NCBI GenBank assembly: GCA_050943535.1
Contig: JBMNPJ010000001.1
Coordinates: 186,001-250,000, forward strand
Reading direction: 5' to 3'
DNA: 64,000 nt
DNA from: Massiliimalia sp050943535
GTDB taxonomy: Bacteria; Bacillota; Clostridia; Oscillospirales; Ruminococcaceae
Position numbers and translations under genes: made by a program. Under the pieces are notes generated by a model that saw only the letters and a list, made by a program, of their open reading frames with translations, ran no database searches and was not told where the DNA came from. Positions 32,886-41,177 of this stretch are shown here, in pieces; positions within the stretch are counted from its first letter, which is position 1; each line of letters begins with the position of its first letter.

Positions 32886-34609
32886 AGATTTTTTGGAAAT
32901 ACGTAAAGCCATATCTTCCGGCTTTTATTCTGGGACCGATTCTGATGATTATCGAAGTAATTGGGGAAGTTATTTTGCCAAAATTGATGGCTTTGATTAT
33001 CAATAATGGGGTTGCCAATAAAGATTATGGTTATATTGTTTCCGTAGGATTAATTATGATTGCGGTGGCACTGATTATGATTTGCGGAGGTACTGGAGGA
33101 TGTTACCTGGCGGCAAAGGCATCCATCAGTTTTTCTACGGATTTGCGTGCAGATTTATTTTCTAAAGTGCAGGAATTTTCTTTTAAGAACATTGATCATT
33201 TCAGTACTGGTTCTCTGGTTACCCGTTTGACCAATGATATTACACAGGTGCAGAATGTCATTCGAATGGCACTGATTATGATGCTGCGTGCTCCAGGGAT
33301 GCTGATTGGGGCATTGATTATGGCATTTCTTATCCATGCAAAGTTGGCATTGGTCATTGCGGTAATGATTCCTATTTTGGGTGTTTGTCTATTTGTTTTA
33401 ATTCGCACAGCATATCCTCGCTTTGAAAACTTGCAGGCAAAACTGGATAATATGAACTCCGGAATTCAGGAAAATTTGATTAATGTTCGGCTAATCAAAT
33501 CTTTTGTACGGGAAGATCATGAAAACAAAAAGTTCGCCAAAGCCAATGGTGAATATCGTCAGGGTATGCTCCATGCATTTGGAATCGCCATTATGAACAT
33601 GCCGCTGATGATTTTAGCCATGAATATTACCACCATTGCTGTAGTATGGTTCGGAGGGAATTATGTCATTGCAGGCGGCATGGAAGTGGGAGATCTGACT
33701 GCGTTTACTACATATATTGTGCAGATTTTAATGTCATTGAATATGCTTGCTATGATTTTGCTCAACGGGTCCAGAGCGCTTGCCTCTGTACATCGTATTT
33801 TGGAAGTGCTTCATACCAAAGTGGACTTAACTGATGAAGAATCCAAGCGCAAGCAGGTACTGGTAAAAGAAGGCCGGGTGGAATTTCGCCATGTGAATTT
33901 TGGATATGGAGATACTCCAGTATTGGAAGATATTAATTTAACAATTGAGCCAGGGCAAACTGTAGGGGTCATTGGGGCAACCGGTTGTGGAAAAACCAGC
34001 TTAGTACAGTTGATTCCGCGGCTTTATGATGTATCCTCTGGTGAAGTGCTGGTAGACGGAATCAATGTAAAAGATTATAGTATTCCCAATCTGCGGCAGG
34101 GAGTAGCCATGGTGCTTCAGTCCAATGTACTGTTTTCTGGAACCATTGAGGATAATCTCCGTTGGGGTGATGCCAATGCCAGTGATGAAGAAGTACATCA
34201 GGCAGCGGAACATGCTCAGGCAGATGGATTTGTTCAGAACTTTGTCAATGGTTATCAAACCGAGTTGGGACAGGGCGGTGTCAATGTATCCGGTGGACAG
34301 AAACAGCGTCTTTGTATTGCCCGGGCACTTCTGAAAAAACCGAAAATTCTCATTTTGGATGACTCTACCAGTGCAGTAGATACCGCAACAGAAGCGAAAA
34401 TCCGTGAAACGTTTGTCAATGATTTGAAAGATACTACAAAGATCATCATTGCCCAGAGGATTGGTTCTGTTATGGATGCGGATCAAATTATTGTACTGGA
34501 AGAAGGAAAGATTATTGGAATGGGTAATCACCATCAACTGATGGAAAGCTGCGAGGCTTATCAGGAAATCTACTATTCACAGAAGGAAAAGGAGGCGAGC
34601 GGATTATGA
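32882..34609 (+). CDS. ABC exporter half-transporter with degenerate ATP site
   Basis: A 575-residue protein: six transmembrane helices (about 15-310), then a nucleotide-binding domain. Walker A GATGCGKTS near 364, signature VSGGQKQR near 468, Walker B ILILDDSTSAVD near 488 with Asp where the catalytic Glu is expected, and IIIAQRIG near 521 with Gln where the switch His is expected. This is the pattern of the non-hydrolysing partner in heterodimeric exporters such as TM287/288, LmrCD and YheI/YheH. It overlaps both neighbours by four bases. Confidence 0.93.
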   Translation: MKIFWKYVKPYLPAFILGPILMIIEVIGEVILPKLMALIINNGVANKDYGYIVSVGLIMIAVALIMICGGTGGCYLAAKASISFSTDLRADLFSKVQEFSFKNIDHFSTGSLVTRLTNDITQVQNVIRMALIMMLRAPGMLIGALIMAFLIHAKLALVIAVMIPILGVCLFVLIRTAYPRFENLQAKLDNMNSGIQENLINVRLIKSFVREDHENKKFAKANGEYRQGMLHAFGIAIMNMPLMILAMNITTIAVVWFGGNYVIAGGMEVGDLTAFTTYIVQILMSLNMLAMILLNGSRALASVHRILEVLHTKVDLTDEESKRKQVLVKEGRVEFRHVNFGYGDTPVLEDINLTIEPGQTVGVIGATGCGKTSLVQLIPRLYDVSSGEVLVDGINVKDYSIPNLRQGVAMVLQSNVLFSGTIEDNLRWGDANASDEEVHQAAEHAQADGFVQNFVNGYQTELGQGGVNVSGGQKQRLCIARALLKKPKILILDDSTSAVDTATEAKIRETFVNDLKDTTKIIIAQRIGSVMDADQIIVLEEGKIIGMGNHHQLMESCEAYQEIYYSQKEKEASGL

Positions 34610-36423
34610 GCCCAAAACAGGGAATGAAGATGGGACCGGGACCTGGTGAAAGAAAACCGGGAGGACGCCCCAAAAATACCAAAAAGACGGTAAAGCGTCT
34701 GCTCTCTTATCTTGCCGCCTATAAACTTCAATTGTTTTTAGTATTTGTTTTTGTTATTATCAATACCTGTTCCAACTTGGCAGGTTCCTATATGCTCAAA
34801 CCAATTATTAATACATACATTGTTCCTTTAGATGGTTCCAGAGGAGATCCAAAAGGATTGTTATTGGCGTTATGCGCTATGGGAGCAATTTATTTAGCCG
34901 GAGTAGCTGCTTGTTATCTGCAATACAAATTAATGATTGGCATTGCGCAGAAATCATTGGAACACTTGCGGGGAGACTTGTTTACCCATTTGCAGAAGCT
35001 TCCCATAAGATACTATGATACTCATACACATGGGGATTTGATGAGCCGTTTTACCAACGACGTAGACCGAATTGATGAGTGTTTAAACAACACTGTGGTA
35101 CAGTTGTTTTCTGGTGTCATTACATTAGGGGGAACCTTGATTTTAATGATTCGTCTGAATATTTGGCTGACCATTGTTACTTTGGTTATGGTGCCGATTA
35201 TGCTGAGAATAGTTAGCTTTATTGGAACGCGAAGCAGAAAATGGTTTATTGCCCAGCAGGAATCTTTAGGTGTTGTAAACGGATACGTAGAAGAAATTGT
35301 AACAGGACAAAAGGTAGTAAAAGTGTTCTGTCATGAACAGGCAGTAGAGCAGGTATTTGACGGATACAATAAAGATTTGCGTGACAAACAGATTAAAGCG
35401 CAATTTATCGGTGGTATGATGGGCCCTATGATGAATGGTATGGGACAAATCACTTATGCGTTAGTTGCTTGTGTAGGCGGGATTCTATGCGTTCTGGGCA
35501 GCTTTGATATCGGTGGATTAACGGTGTTTTTGAATTTTTCCAGACAGTTCAGCCGTCCGATCAATGAATTGTCACAGCAGATGAATACCATCTTTGCCGC
35601 GTTAGCAGGTGCAGAACGTGTATTTACTGTAATGGATGAAGTTCCGGAAACCGATGACGAGGACAGTACTTTAAAAGATCTGCCTCAGGTAGTTGGAAAT
35701 GTGGAACTGTCCCATGTAACATTTGGTTACCGTCCTGATCAGGTGATTTTAAAAGATATTTCTTTGTATGCAAAACCTGGTCAAAAAATTGCCTTTGTAG
35801 GTTCTACTGGTGCAGGAAAAACCACCATTACCAACTTGATGACTCGTTTTTACGATATTCAGTCAGGCAGTATCTTGGTTGACGGCATTGATATTCAAAC
35901 AGTGCATAAAGCCAGCCTGCGCCGCCAGATCGCTATGGTACTTCAGGATACCCATCTGTTTACCGGTACAATTATGGAAAATATCCGGTATGGAAGATTG
36001 GATGCCACAGATGAAGAAGTCATTCAGGCAGCAAAAACCGCCAGCGCGCATTCTTTTATTCAAAGACTGCCAAATGGGTATCAAACGGTACTGGAAGGGG
36101 ACGGCGCTAATTTGAGCCAAGGACAGCGCCAGCTTTTAAATATTGCCAGGGCTGCGGTATCCAAAGCGCCTGTTTTGGTTTTGGACGAAGCGACCAGTTC
36201 TGTAGATACTCGTACAGAACGTCATATTGAGCACGGAATGGATCGATTAATGAAGGATCGAACCACATTTGTCATTGCCCATCGATTGTCCACAGTAAAA
36301 AATGCAGATTGCATTATTGTTTTGGAACACGGAGAAATTATTGAACGTGGCAACCATGAACAGCTGTTGGCAAAGAAAGGACGTTATTACAGCCTTTATA
36401 CTGGAAAAGAAGAACTGGATTAA
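34606..36423 (+). CDS. ABC exporter half-transporter with canonical Walker B and switch His
   Basis: A 605-residue partner of the preceding gene, with a basic N-terminal extension (PGPGERKPGGRPKNTKK), six transmembrane helices and a nucleotide-binding domain. Walker A GSTGAGKTT near 400, Walker B VLVLDEATSSVD near 525 with the catalytic Glu, and VIAHRLST near 556 with the switch His. Its signature is LSQGQRQ, with Gln for the first Gly, as expected for the motif completing the degenerate site. Likely exports drugs or lipids. Confidence 0.93.
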   Translation: MSPKQGMKMGPGPGERKPGGRPKNTKKTVKRLLSYLAAYKLQLFLVFVFVIINTCSNLAGSYMLKPIINTYIVPLDGSRGDPKGLLLALCAMGAIYLAGVAACYLQYKLMIGIAQKSLEHLRGDLFTHLQKLPIRYYDTHTHGDLMSRFTNDVDRIDECLNNTVVQLFSGVITLGGTLILMIRLNIWLTIVTLVMVPIMLRIVSFIGTRSRKWFIAQQESLGVVNGYVEEIVTGQKVVKVFCHEQAVEQVFDGYNKDLRDKQIKAQFIGGMMGPMMNGMGQITYALVACVGGILCVLGSFDIGGLTVFLNFSRQFSRPINELSQQMNTIFAALAGAERVFTVMDEVPETDDEDSTLKDLPQVVGNVELSHVTFGYRPDQVILKDISLYAKPGQKIAFVGSTGAGKTTITNLMTRFYDIQSGSILVDGIDIQTVHKASLRRQIAMVLQDTHLFTGTIMENIRYGRLDATDEEVIQAAKTASAHSFIQRLPNGYQTVLEGDGANLSQGQRQLLNIARAAVSKAPVLVLDEATSSVDTRTERHIEHGMDRLMKDRTTFVIAHRLSTVKNADCIIVLEHGEIIERGNHEQLLAKKGRYYSLYTGKEELD

Positions 36424-36444
36424 TATTTGATGTCATTTTTTATG

Positions 36445-36482
36445 ACACCTGCAGACAAAATATTTGTCTGCAGGTGTTTTTT
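36445..36482 (+). terminator. Terminator of the exporter operon
   Basis: ACACCTGCAGACAAA and TTTGTCTGCAGGTGT form a perfect 15-bp stem with a three-base loop, then T6. Confidence 0.93.
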
Positions 36483-36547
36483 GCTGAGAATAAGACGAGG
36501 AGAAAAAGCGTTTAAAAATTTGTTGGAGGTTGTAGAATATTGTCGGG

Positions 36548-36576
36548 TTTACAACCTATTTGCAATGTGTTATATT
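36548..36576 (+). promoter_or_regulatory. Promoter of udk
   Basis: TTTACA at 36548-36553, 17-base spacer, TATATT at 36571-36576. Confidence 0.7.
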
Positions 36577-36626
36577 GGTATCAATAGATATGGTATAGAC
36601 ACAAAAAGTAAAAAGGAGATAAATCA

Positions 36627-37253
36627 ATGAGACCGGTTATTATTGGAATTGCAGGCGGGACAGGTTCTGGAAAATCCACCTTTACCAACCGTCTGAAAAA
36701 GGAGTTTGGAGAAAAGGTAGCAGTGATCTATCATGATAATTATTATCGGGAACATCACCATCTCTCTTTTGAAGAACGGAAAAAGCTGAATTACGATCAT
36801 CCAGATGCATTTGAAACCTCGCTTTTAATTGAGCATTTAATGCAGTTAAAAAATGGAGAAGCTGTAGAATGTCCTGTATATGACTTTTCGCAACATGACC
36901 GTACCAGCGAGACTGTTTTGGTGGAGCCCAAACAGGTGATCCTGGTAGAGGGAATTTTGGTATTGTTTGATAAGCAGCTTCGCCAGATGTTAGATGTCAA
37001 AATTTTTGTAGATGCAGATGCGGATGAGCGGATTCTTCGCAGGATTTTGCGGGATACTCAGGAACGGGGAAGAGATATCCAAAATATTATTGACCAGTAT
37101 CTGGATACAGTAAAACCGATGCACAACCTTTATGTAGAACCAACCCGAAATTTAGCGGATATTGTAGTAAACAGCGGTATGAATCAAGTGGCCTTTCAAC
37201 TAGTGAAAGAACATATTCAGATGGTTTTGAGTCATTCTGGAACGGAAGAATAA
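36627..37253 (+). CDS. udk: Uridine kinase
   Basis: Phosphorylates uridine and cytidine in pyrimidine salvage. The 208-residue P-loop kinase has GGTGSGKST at 10-18, the substrate-binding HDNYYREHHHLSFEERKKLNYDHPDAF-type region near 36-62 (shown in part), VEGILVLF near 108, and the lid RRILRDTQERGR. AAAAGGAG lies before the ATG. The next gene starts within 20 bases. Confidence 0.94.
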   Translation: MRPVIIGIAGGTGSGKSTFTNRLKKEFGEKVAVIYHDNYYREHHHLSFEERKKLNYDHPDAFETSLLIEHLMQLKNGEAVECPVYDFSQHDRTSETVLVEPKQVILVEGILVLFDKQLRQMLDVKIFVDADADERILRRILRDTQERGRDIQNIIDQYLDTVKPMHNLYVEPTRNLADIVVNSGMNQVAFQLVKEHIQMVLSHSGTEE

Positions 37254-37269
37254 GAAGGATGTGACGTAC

Positions 37270-37968
37270 TTGAATCAATCAGCCTACCAGCTAATAGAAC
37301 AGTATATGTTGGATTGTATGCCGCCCAATGATATTGCTCATGGCAGAGATCACGTTTACCGAGTTTTATATACGGCGCTGGATATTGCCCAATATGAGAA
37401 ACAGGTAGATCAAAATATATTAATTGCGGCTTGTCTTTTGCATGATATTGGGAGAAAAGAACAGCTGGAAAATTCTGCCCTTTGTCATGCGCAGGTAGGT
37501 GCCAAAAAAGCAGAGCAGTTTTTATTGGAGCATGGATTTTCTTCTGATTTTTCTAAACGGGTTGCATCTTGTATTCGCGCACATCGATTCCGCAGTGAAA
37601 ATCCACCTACTACCATCGAAGAAAAAATTTTATTTGATGCAGATAAGGTGGATGTGACAGGTGTGACAGGGATTGCCCGCACTCTTGGCTATCAGGCACA
37701 AATTGGAGAGCCGCTGTATTCTGTGGACGAAAGTGGTCGGATATCTGATGGTACTGGAGATAAAGTGCCCTCCTTTTTTCAGGAGTATAAATTTAAACTG
37801 GAAGGGCTGTATTCCAAGTTCTATACTCAAAGGGGAAGGGAGCTTGCTGCGTGCCGGCAGCAGGCTGCAAAAGACTTTTACAACAGTTTGTTAGAAGAAG
37901 TACAAATGCCTTATGAACTAGGCAAACGAGCTTTAAAAGCTCAAATATTAGAAGATGCTGAATGGTGA
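37270..37968 (+). CDS. HD-domain phosphohydrolase
   Basis: A 232-residue member of the HD superfamily of metal-dependent phosphohydrolases. The metal ligands are visible: His in AHGRDHVYR near 24-28, the LLHDIGRK doublet near 57, a further His in RAHRFR near 102 and Asp in FDADKVD near 121. The N-terminal spacing matches YedJ/YhhH-like proteins acting on nucleotides. TTG 37270 has AAGGA ten bases upstream; GTG 37261 in the same frame is too close to it. Probably co-transcribed with udk. Confidence 0.88.
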   Translation: MNQSAYQLIEQYMLDCMPPNDIAHGRDHVYRVLYTALDIAQYEKQVDQNILIAACLLHDIGRKEQLENSALCHAQVGAKKAEQFLLEHGFSSDFSKRVASCIRAHRFRSENPPTTIEEKILFDADKVDVTGVTGIARTLGYQAQIGEPLYSVDESGRISDGTGDKVPSFFQEYKFKLEGLYSKFYTQRGRELAACRQQAAKDFYNSLLEEVQMPYELGKRALKAQILEDAEW

Positions 37969-37997
37969 GAGAAATCATAAAATTAGTTTATATACAA

Positions 37998-38025
37998 AAA
38001 AGCCGCCCTATATAGGGCGGCTTTT
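37998..38025. terminator. Bidirectional terminator
   Basis: A perfect 28-base palindrome, AAAAGCCGCCCTAT followed by its complement. It separates the udk operon from the converging minus-strand genes. Confidence 0.9.
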
Positions 38026-38028
38026 CAT

Positions 38029-38376
38029 TTACGAATTTAAAGAGTAATAGGTTTTTCCGTTTTCTTTATGTTCTTTAATCATTCCTTGCTTTTCCATAAA
38101 ATCCAGCAAAGATTTAGCGAACAGCTGAGGATTGGTAACTCCCAATTTTTTTCTGGAAAAAGCCATTCCTACAGAAGTACCGCTAAGCAGATTTTCAATT
38201 TCTGCTTTGCTTAGGCGCTGATTGCGCTGAAGTGCTTTTTTAATTTTACGGGTACATTTGGAATACAGCATATTCATCAGATCTTTTTGCTGACTCTGGC
38301 TTCTTTTTAACCCCCAGGCGTAAATAATCATGGTGGCGACCATAAACATCAGCACATATGGAATATATTTAAGCAT
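38029..38376 (-). CDS. Small membrane-anchored protein of unknown function
   Basis: A 115-residue protein: one N-terminal transmembrane helix (LKYIPYVLMFMVATMIIYAWGL), a basic segment, then a region resembling a winged helix (LSKAEIENLLSGTSVGMA, SLLDFMEKQGMIKEHKENGKTYY). The ATG at 38376 is preferred because GGAGG is nine bases upstream; an in-frame ATG three codons earlier abuts the GGAGG. It overlaps the PqqD-like gene by eight bases, so the two are coupled. No family recognised. Confidence 0.7.
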   Translation of the reverse strand: MLKYIPYVLMFMVATMIIYAWGLKRSQSQQKDLMNMLYSKCTRKIKKALQRNQRLSKAEIENLLSGTSVGMAFSRKKLGVTNPQLFAKSLLDFMEKQGMIKEHKENGKTYYSLNS

Positions 38377-38731
38377 GAGGAGCATCCTCCTTTAAAGAAA
38401 TGTACTTGTTTTCATGGAGGATTTCAAAGAATTTGATCAGACGTTCGTATAAAGGATTTGCTCGTTCTCCAAAGTGTTCAGAAACCAGCTGAGCAATTTG
38501 AAAGACGTTTCGCTCGCCGTCAATCTGCTGCCAGATAAAGGAGCCAAATTCATCCAAAGAAATATAGCTTTTTTTCGGCTTGTGAAACAGTTTTTGAGCA
38601 GCTTTATCAAAGATTCCGGTATGTGCTACGGTAATCACAACGATCTGATCATCGTTTACCTGCCATGGAAAATCAGGCCGAATAGAGGGGATGAATTCCA
38701 AATAATTTTTTTGATTTCTACTTTTTTTCAC
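38369..38731 (-). CDS. PqqD-like (RiPP recognition element fold) protein
   Basis: A 120-residue protein with the PqqD core: an N-terminal beta part (FIPSIRPDFPWQVNDDQIVV) and then LDEFGSFIWQQIDGERNVFQ, IAQLVSEHFGE and the closing helix. PqqD domains bind leader peptides in peptide-modification systems, but no radical-SAM or precursor gene is near, so here it is an orphan of unknown role. Start uncertain: GTG 38731 (GTGAG ten bases upstream) or GTG 38746. It is the first gene of a two-gene transcript with the small membrane protein. Confidence 0.8.
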   Translation of the reverse strand: MKKSRNQKNYLEFIPSIRPDFPWQVNDDQIVVITVAHTGIFDKAAQKLFHKPKKSYISLDEFGSFIWQQIDGERNVFQIAQLVSEHFGERANPLYERLIKFFEILHENKYISLKEDAPHA

Positions 38732-38872
38732 GATTATGAATCTCACTTTCTAAAGATGGTTTGCGGCGGACGAAGTATAAATACCACGCATCCGCAAACG
38801 ATATTTTATTATGAAACAGATATCCAAGTGGATCTGTTAATTTGATTTTGCTGAACACAAACGCTTACTTTC
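38732..38872 (-). other. Long structured 5' leader of the pqqD-like transcript
   Basis: About 135 bases between the promoter and the start codon, with two potential hairpins on the minus strand: AACAGATCCA/TGGATATCTGTT (with a small bulge) and GTTTGCGG/CCGCAAAC enclosing 25 bases. I recognise no known riboswitch. Confidence 0.4.
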
Positions 38873-38873
38873 T

Positions 38874-38902
38874 AGTGTAAAAGGATCTGAATATTTTGTC
38901 AA
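38874..38902 (-). promoter_or_regulatory. Promoter of the pqqD-like transcript
   Basis: On the minus strand TTGACA (38902-38897), 17-base spacer, TACACT (38879-38874). Confidence 0.85.
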
Positions 38903-38923
38903 GAAAAATTTTTTGTTGACATA

Positions 38924-38965
38924 TAAAATTTCATGCAGCACTGCGAAAGGGCAGGCTGCATGAAA
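38924..38965 (-). terminator. Terminator of the OPT transporter gene
   Basis: On the minus strand TTTCATGCAGC pairs with GCTGCATGAAA around a 15-base loop and is followed by TTTTATAT. Confidence 0.75.
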
Positions 38966-38995
38966 AGTCTATTCCGTTATACTTTGCAAATTAAA

Positions 38996-40924
38996 TTATT
39001 TGCGTTCTTTTTTGAAAATACCAGAGAAGATGAACAGGGTGCCCAGGATTACAACAACGAATACTACCAGAGCAACGATCTTCAAAACTTCTGCAGGCAG
39101 ACCGAAACCATTCAGATTGATTACGTCGCCCAGGGTTTTTTCACCAACAGGAATGATTGCAAAGATAGCCAGCAGGATACCTACCAGACCTTCACCAGCG
39201 ATCATACCAGAGGTATACAGAATACCGCTGTTGACATTTTCTTTCCGTTTTTCTTCGGAGATGCCTTTTCTCTTTTCAATAAACAGTCTTACCAGACCAC
39301 CGGACATAATACCTACGTTCAAGGACAGAGGCAGGTACATACCAACAGCGAATGGCAGAACCGGAATTGCCAGGATTTCCAGGAAGATAGCAATGAATGC
39401 ACCAGTGAAAATAAAGGTCCATGGCAGGTTAGCATCCATAACGCCTTCAACCAGCATTTTCATCATAGTACCCTGAGGAGCAGGCAGTTCAGCAGTACCG
39501 TAGCCCCAAGCGCTGTTCAGCAGGTACAGAACGCCGCCGATAGCAACTGCGGAAACTACAACACCGATGATTTCACCGATCTGCTGTTTCTTAGGAGTAG
39601 CACCTACAATGTAACCGGTTTTCAAGTCCTGAGAAGTATCCCCTGCGATTGCAGCAACGATACAAATGATAGAACCTACTGCAATAGAGCCCAGCATACC
39701 AGAAATACCAGTAGCACCAGTCAGTTTAAACAGCAGGGAAGTGATCAGGATAGTTGCGATTGCCATACCGGAAACTGGGTTGTTGGAAGAACCAATCAAA
39801 CCAACCAGACGGGAAGATACGGTTGCAAAGAAGAAACCGAAAATAACTACGATTACAGCACCCAACAGATTTACTGGGAATACTGGAATCAGCCAAATAG
39901 CAACTGCGATGATTGCAACAACTGCAAGAATAACTGGCATTGGCAGATCCAAGTCAGTTCTCAGAGTAGTAGAAGCGCCGCCTTTTTTGGACATGCTCTT
40001 CATAGCCTGAGAGAAAGTTTTTACAATCAAAGGAAGAGATTTGATCAAGCTAATGATACCGCCAGTAGCGATTGCACCAGCACCGATGTATTTTACATAG
40101 CTGGACCAGATTGTGCTGGTATCCAAACTAGAAATCGGTTCAGTAGCAGGGAATACTACTGCGTCGCCACCGAATAAGTAGATCAAAGGCATCAGAACCA
40201 GCCAGCTCAGAATACCACCACATACCATGTAGCTGGAAATTCTAGGACCGCAGATGAAACCAACACCAACCAGAGCAGGCAGGATATCCATACCTACTGC
40301 GCCGCCCTTCATAGGACCGCCCAGATCATAGGAAACAGAGCTTGGGAAAACTTTCAGGCCGTCAGCTACAAATTTGTAAGCAGCAGCAACACCCAAACCA
40401 GCGAATACGGTGGAAGCTTTAGATCCGCCTTCTTCACCAGCCAGCAGAACTTCTGCACAAGCTTTACCTTCCGGATAAGGAAGAGTTCCATGTTCTTCTA
40501 CAATCAGAGCTTTTCTCAGAGGGATCATGAACATAACGCCCAGGATACCACCTACTAAAGCGATGCAGAAAATTTCAATCAGAGAAGGCATTTCGCTTTT
40601 TCCTTCAGCTGCCCACAGGAATAATGCAGGCATTGTGAAGATTGCGCCAGCTGCCAGAGATTCACCGGCAGAACCGATGGTCTGAACAATGTTGTTTTCC
40701 AGAATGGAATCTCTTCTCAGAATTACACGAATGATACCCATAGAGATAACTGCTGCCGGAATAGAAGCAGAAACAGTCAGCCCTACTCTTAAGCCCAAGT
40801 ACGCATTGGAAGCACCGAATACAACTGCCAGAATTGCACCCAAAATAATGGATGTTGCAGTAAACTCAGGTACAACGCGATCCGCACTAATATAAGGCTT
40901 AAATTCTTTGCTTTCGTTTGCCAC
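38996..40924 (-). CDS. OPT family oligopeptide transporter
   Basis: A 642-residue, highly hydrophobic protein with about 15 membrane segments. Family marks: FTATSIILGAILAVVFGASN and YLGLRVGLTVSASIPAAVIS near the N-terminus, NNIVQTIGSAGESLAAGAIF near 80, and GTLPYPEGKACAEVL near 146. OPT proteins import peptides or metal chelates with protons. The GTG at 40924 has AAAGGA upstream. A dipeptidase gene lies directly upstream on the same strand, suggesting peptide uptake and hydrolysis, though a terminator separates them. Codon use looks like that of a well-expressed gene. Confidence 0.92.
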   Translation of the reverse strand: MANESKEFKPYISADRVVPEFTATSIILGAILAVVFGASNAYLGLRVGLTVSASIPAAVISMGIIRVILRRDSILENNIVQTIGSAGESLAAGAIFTMPALFLWAAEGKSEMPSLIEIFCIALVGGILGVMFMIPLRKALIVEEHGTLPYPEGKACAEVLLAGEEGGSKASTVFAGLGVAAAYKFVADGLKVFPSSVSYDLGGPMKGGAVGMDILPALVGVGFICGPRISSYMVCGGILSWLVLMPLIYLFGGDAVVFPATEPISSLDTSTIWSSYVKYIGAGAIATGGIISLIKSLPLIVKTFSQAMKSMSKKGGASTTLRTDLDLPMPVILAVVAIIAVAIWLIPVFPVNLLGAVIVVIFGFFFATVSSRLVGLIGSSNNPVSGMAIATILITSLLFKLTGATGISGMLGSIAVGSIICIVAAIAGDTSQDLKTGYIVGATPKKQQIGEIIGVVVSAVAIGGVLYLLNSAWGYGTAELPAPQGTMMKMLVEGVMDANLPWTFIFTGAFIAIFLEILAIPVLPFAVGMYLPLSLNVGIMSGGLVRLFIEKRKGISEEKRKENVNSGILYTSGMIAGEGLVGILLAIFAIIPVGEKTLGDVINLNGFGLPAEVLKIVALVVFVVVILGTLFIFSGIFKKERK

Positions 40925-40989
40925 GAGTTTCGCATCCTTTCATAGAAAGATTTTGTGTCATTAATATGTTAAAATATTAATTGCATACT

Positions 40990-40998
40990 ATTATAACA
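40990..40998 (-). promoter_or_regulatory. Promoter of the OPT gene
   Basis: On the minus strand TGTTATAAT, an extended -10 with TATAAT at 40995-40990; the -35 is weak. Confidence 0.55.
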
Positions 40999-41103
40999 CT
41001 TCTGACATAATTTTTCTATAAAATTATTAAAAAAAATTAAATTTTCAGTAGAAAATACACGGTGAATTTTATGCAGGTTTCATGTTTTTGTGTAAAATTA
41101 CAC

Positions 41104-41151
41104 AAAAAAAGACAGCGAAATTTCGAAACAACACAAAATTCCGCTGTCTTT
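41104..41151 (-). terminator. Terminator of the dipeptidase gene
   Basis: On the minus strand AAAGACAGCG(G)AATTT pairs with AAATT(T)CGCTGTCTTT and is followed by a run of T. Confidence 0.85.
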
Positions 41152-41177
41152 GATTCAGACAAAATCAATAAATTTGT

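Noticed and set aside
38755..38796. 13-codon ORF (MRGIYTSSAANHL) on the minus strand in the leader of the PqqD-like gene, a possible RiPP precursor
   Set aside because: Too short, without a ribosome site, and no modifying enzyme is near; it lies inside a hairpin.
38933..40177. Open frame of about 410 codons on the plus strand opposite the OPT transporter
   Set aside because: Rich in Asn, Gln, Thr and Cys with no family resemblance; it mirrors the codon bias of the transporter gene.
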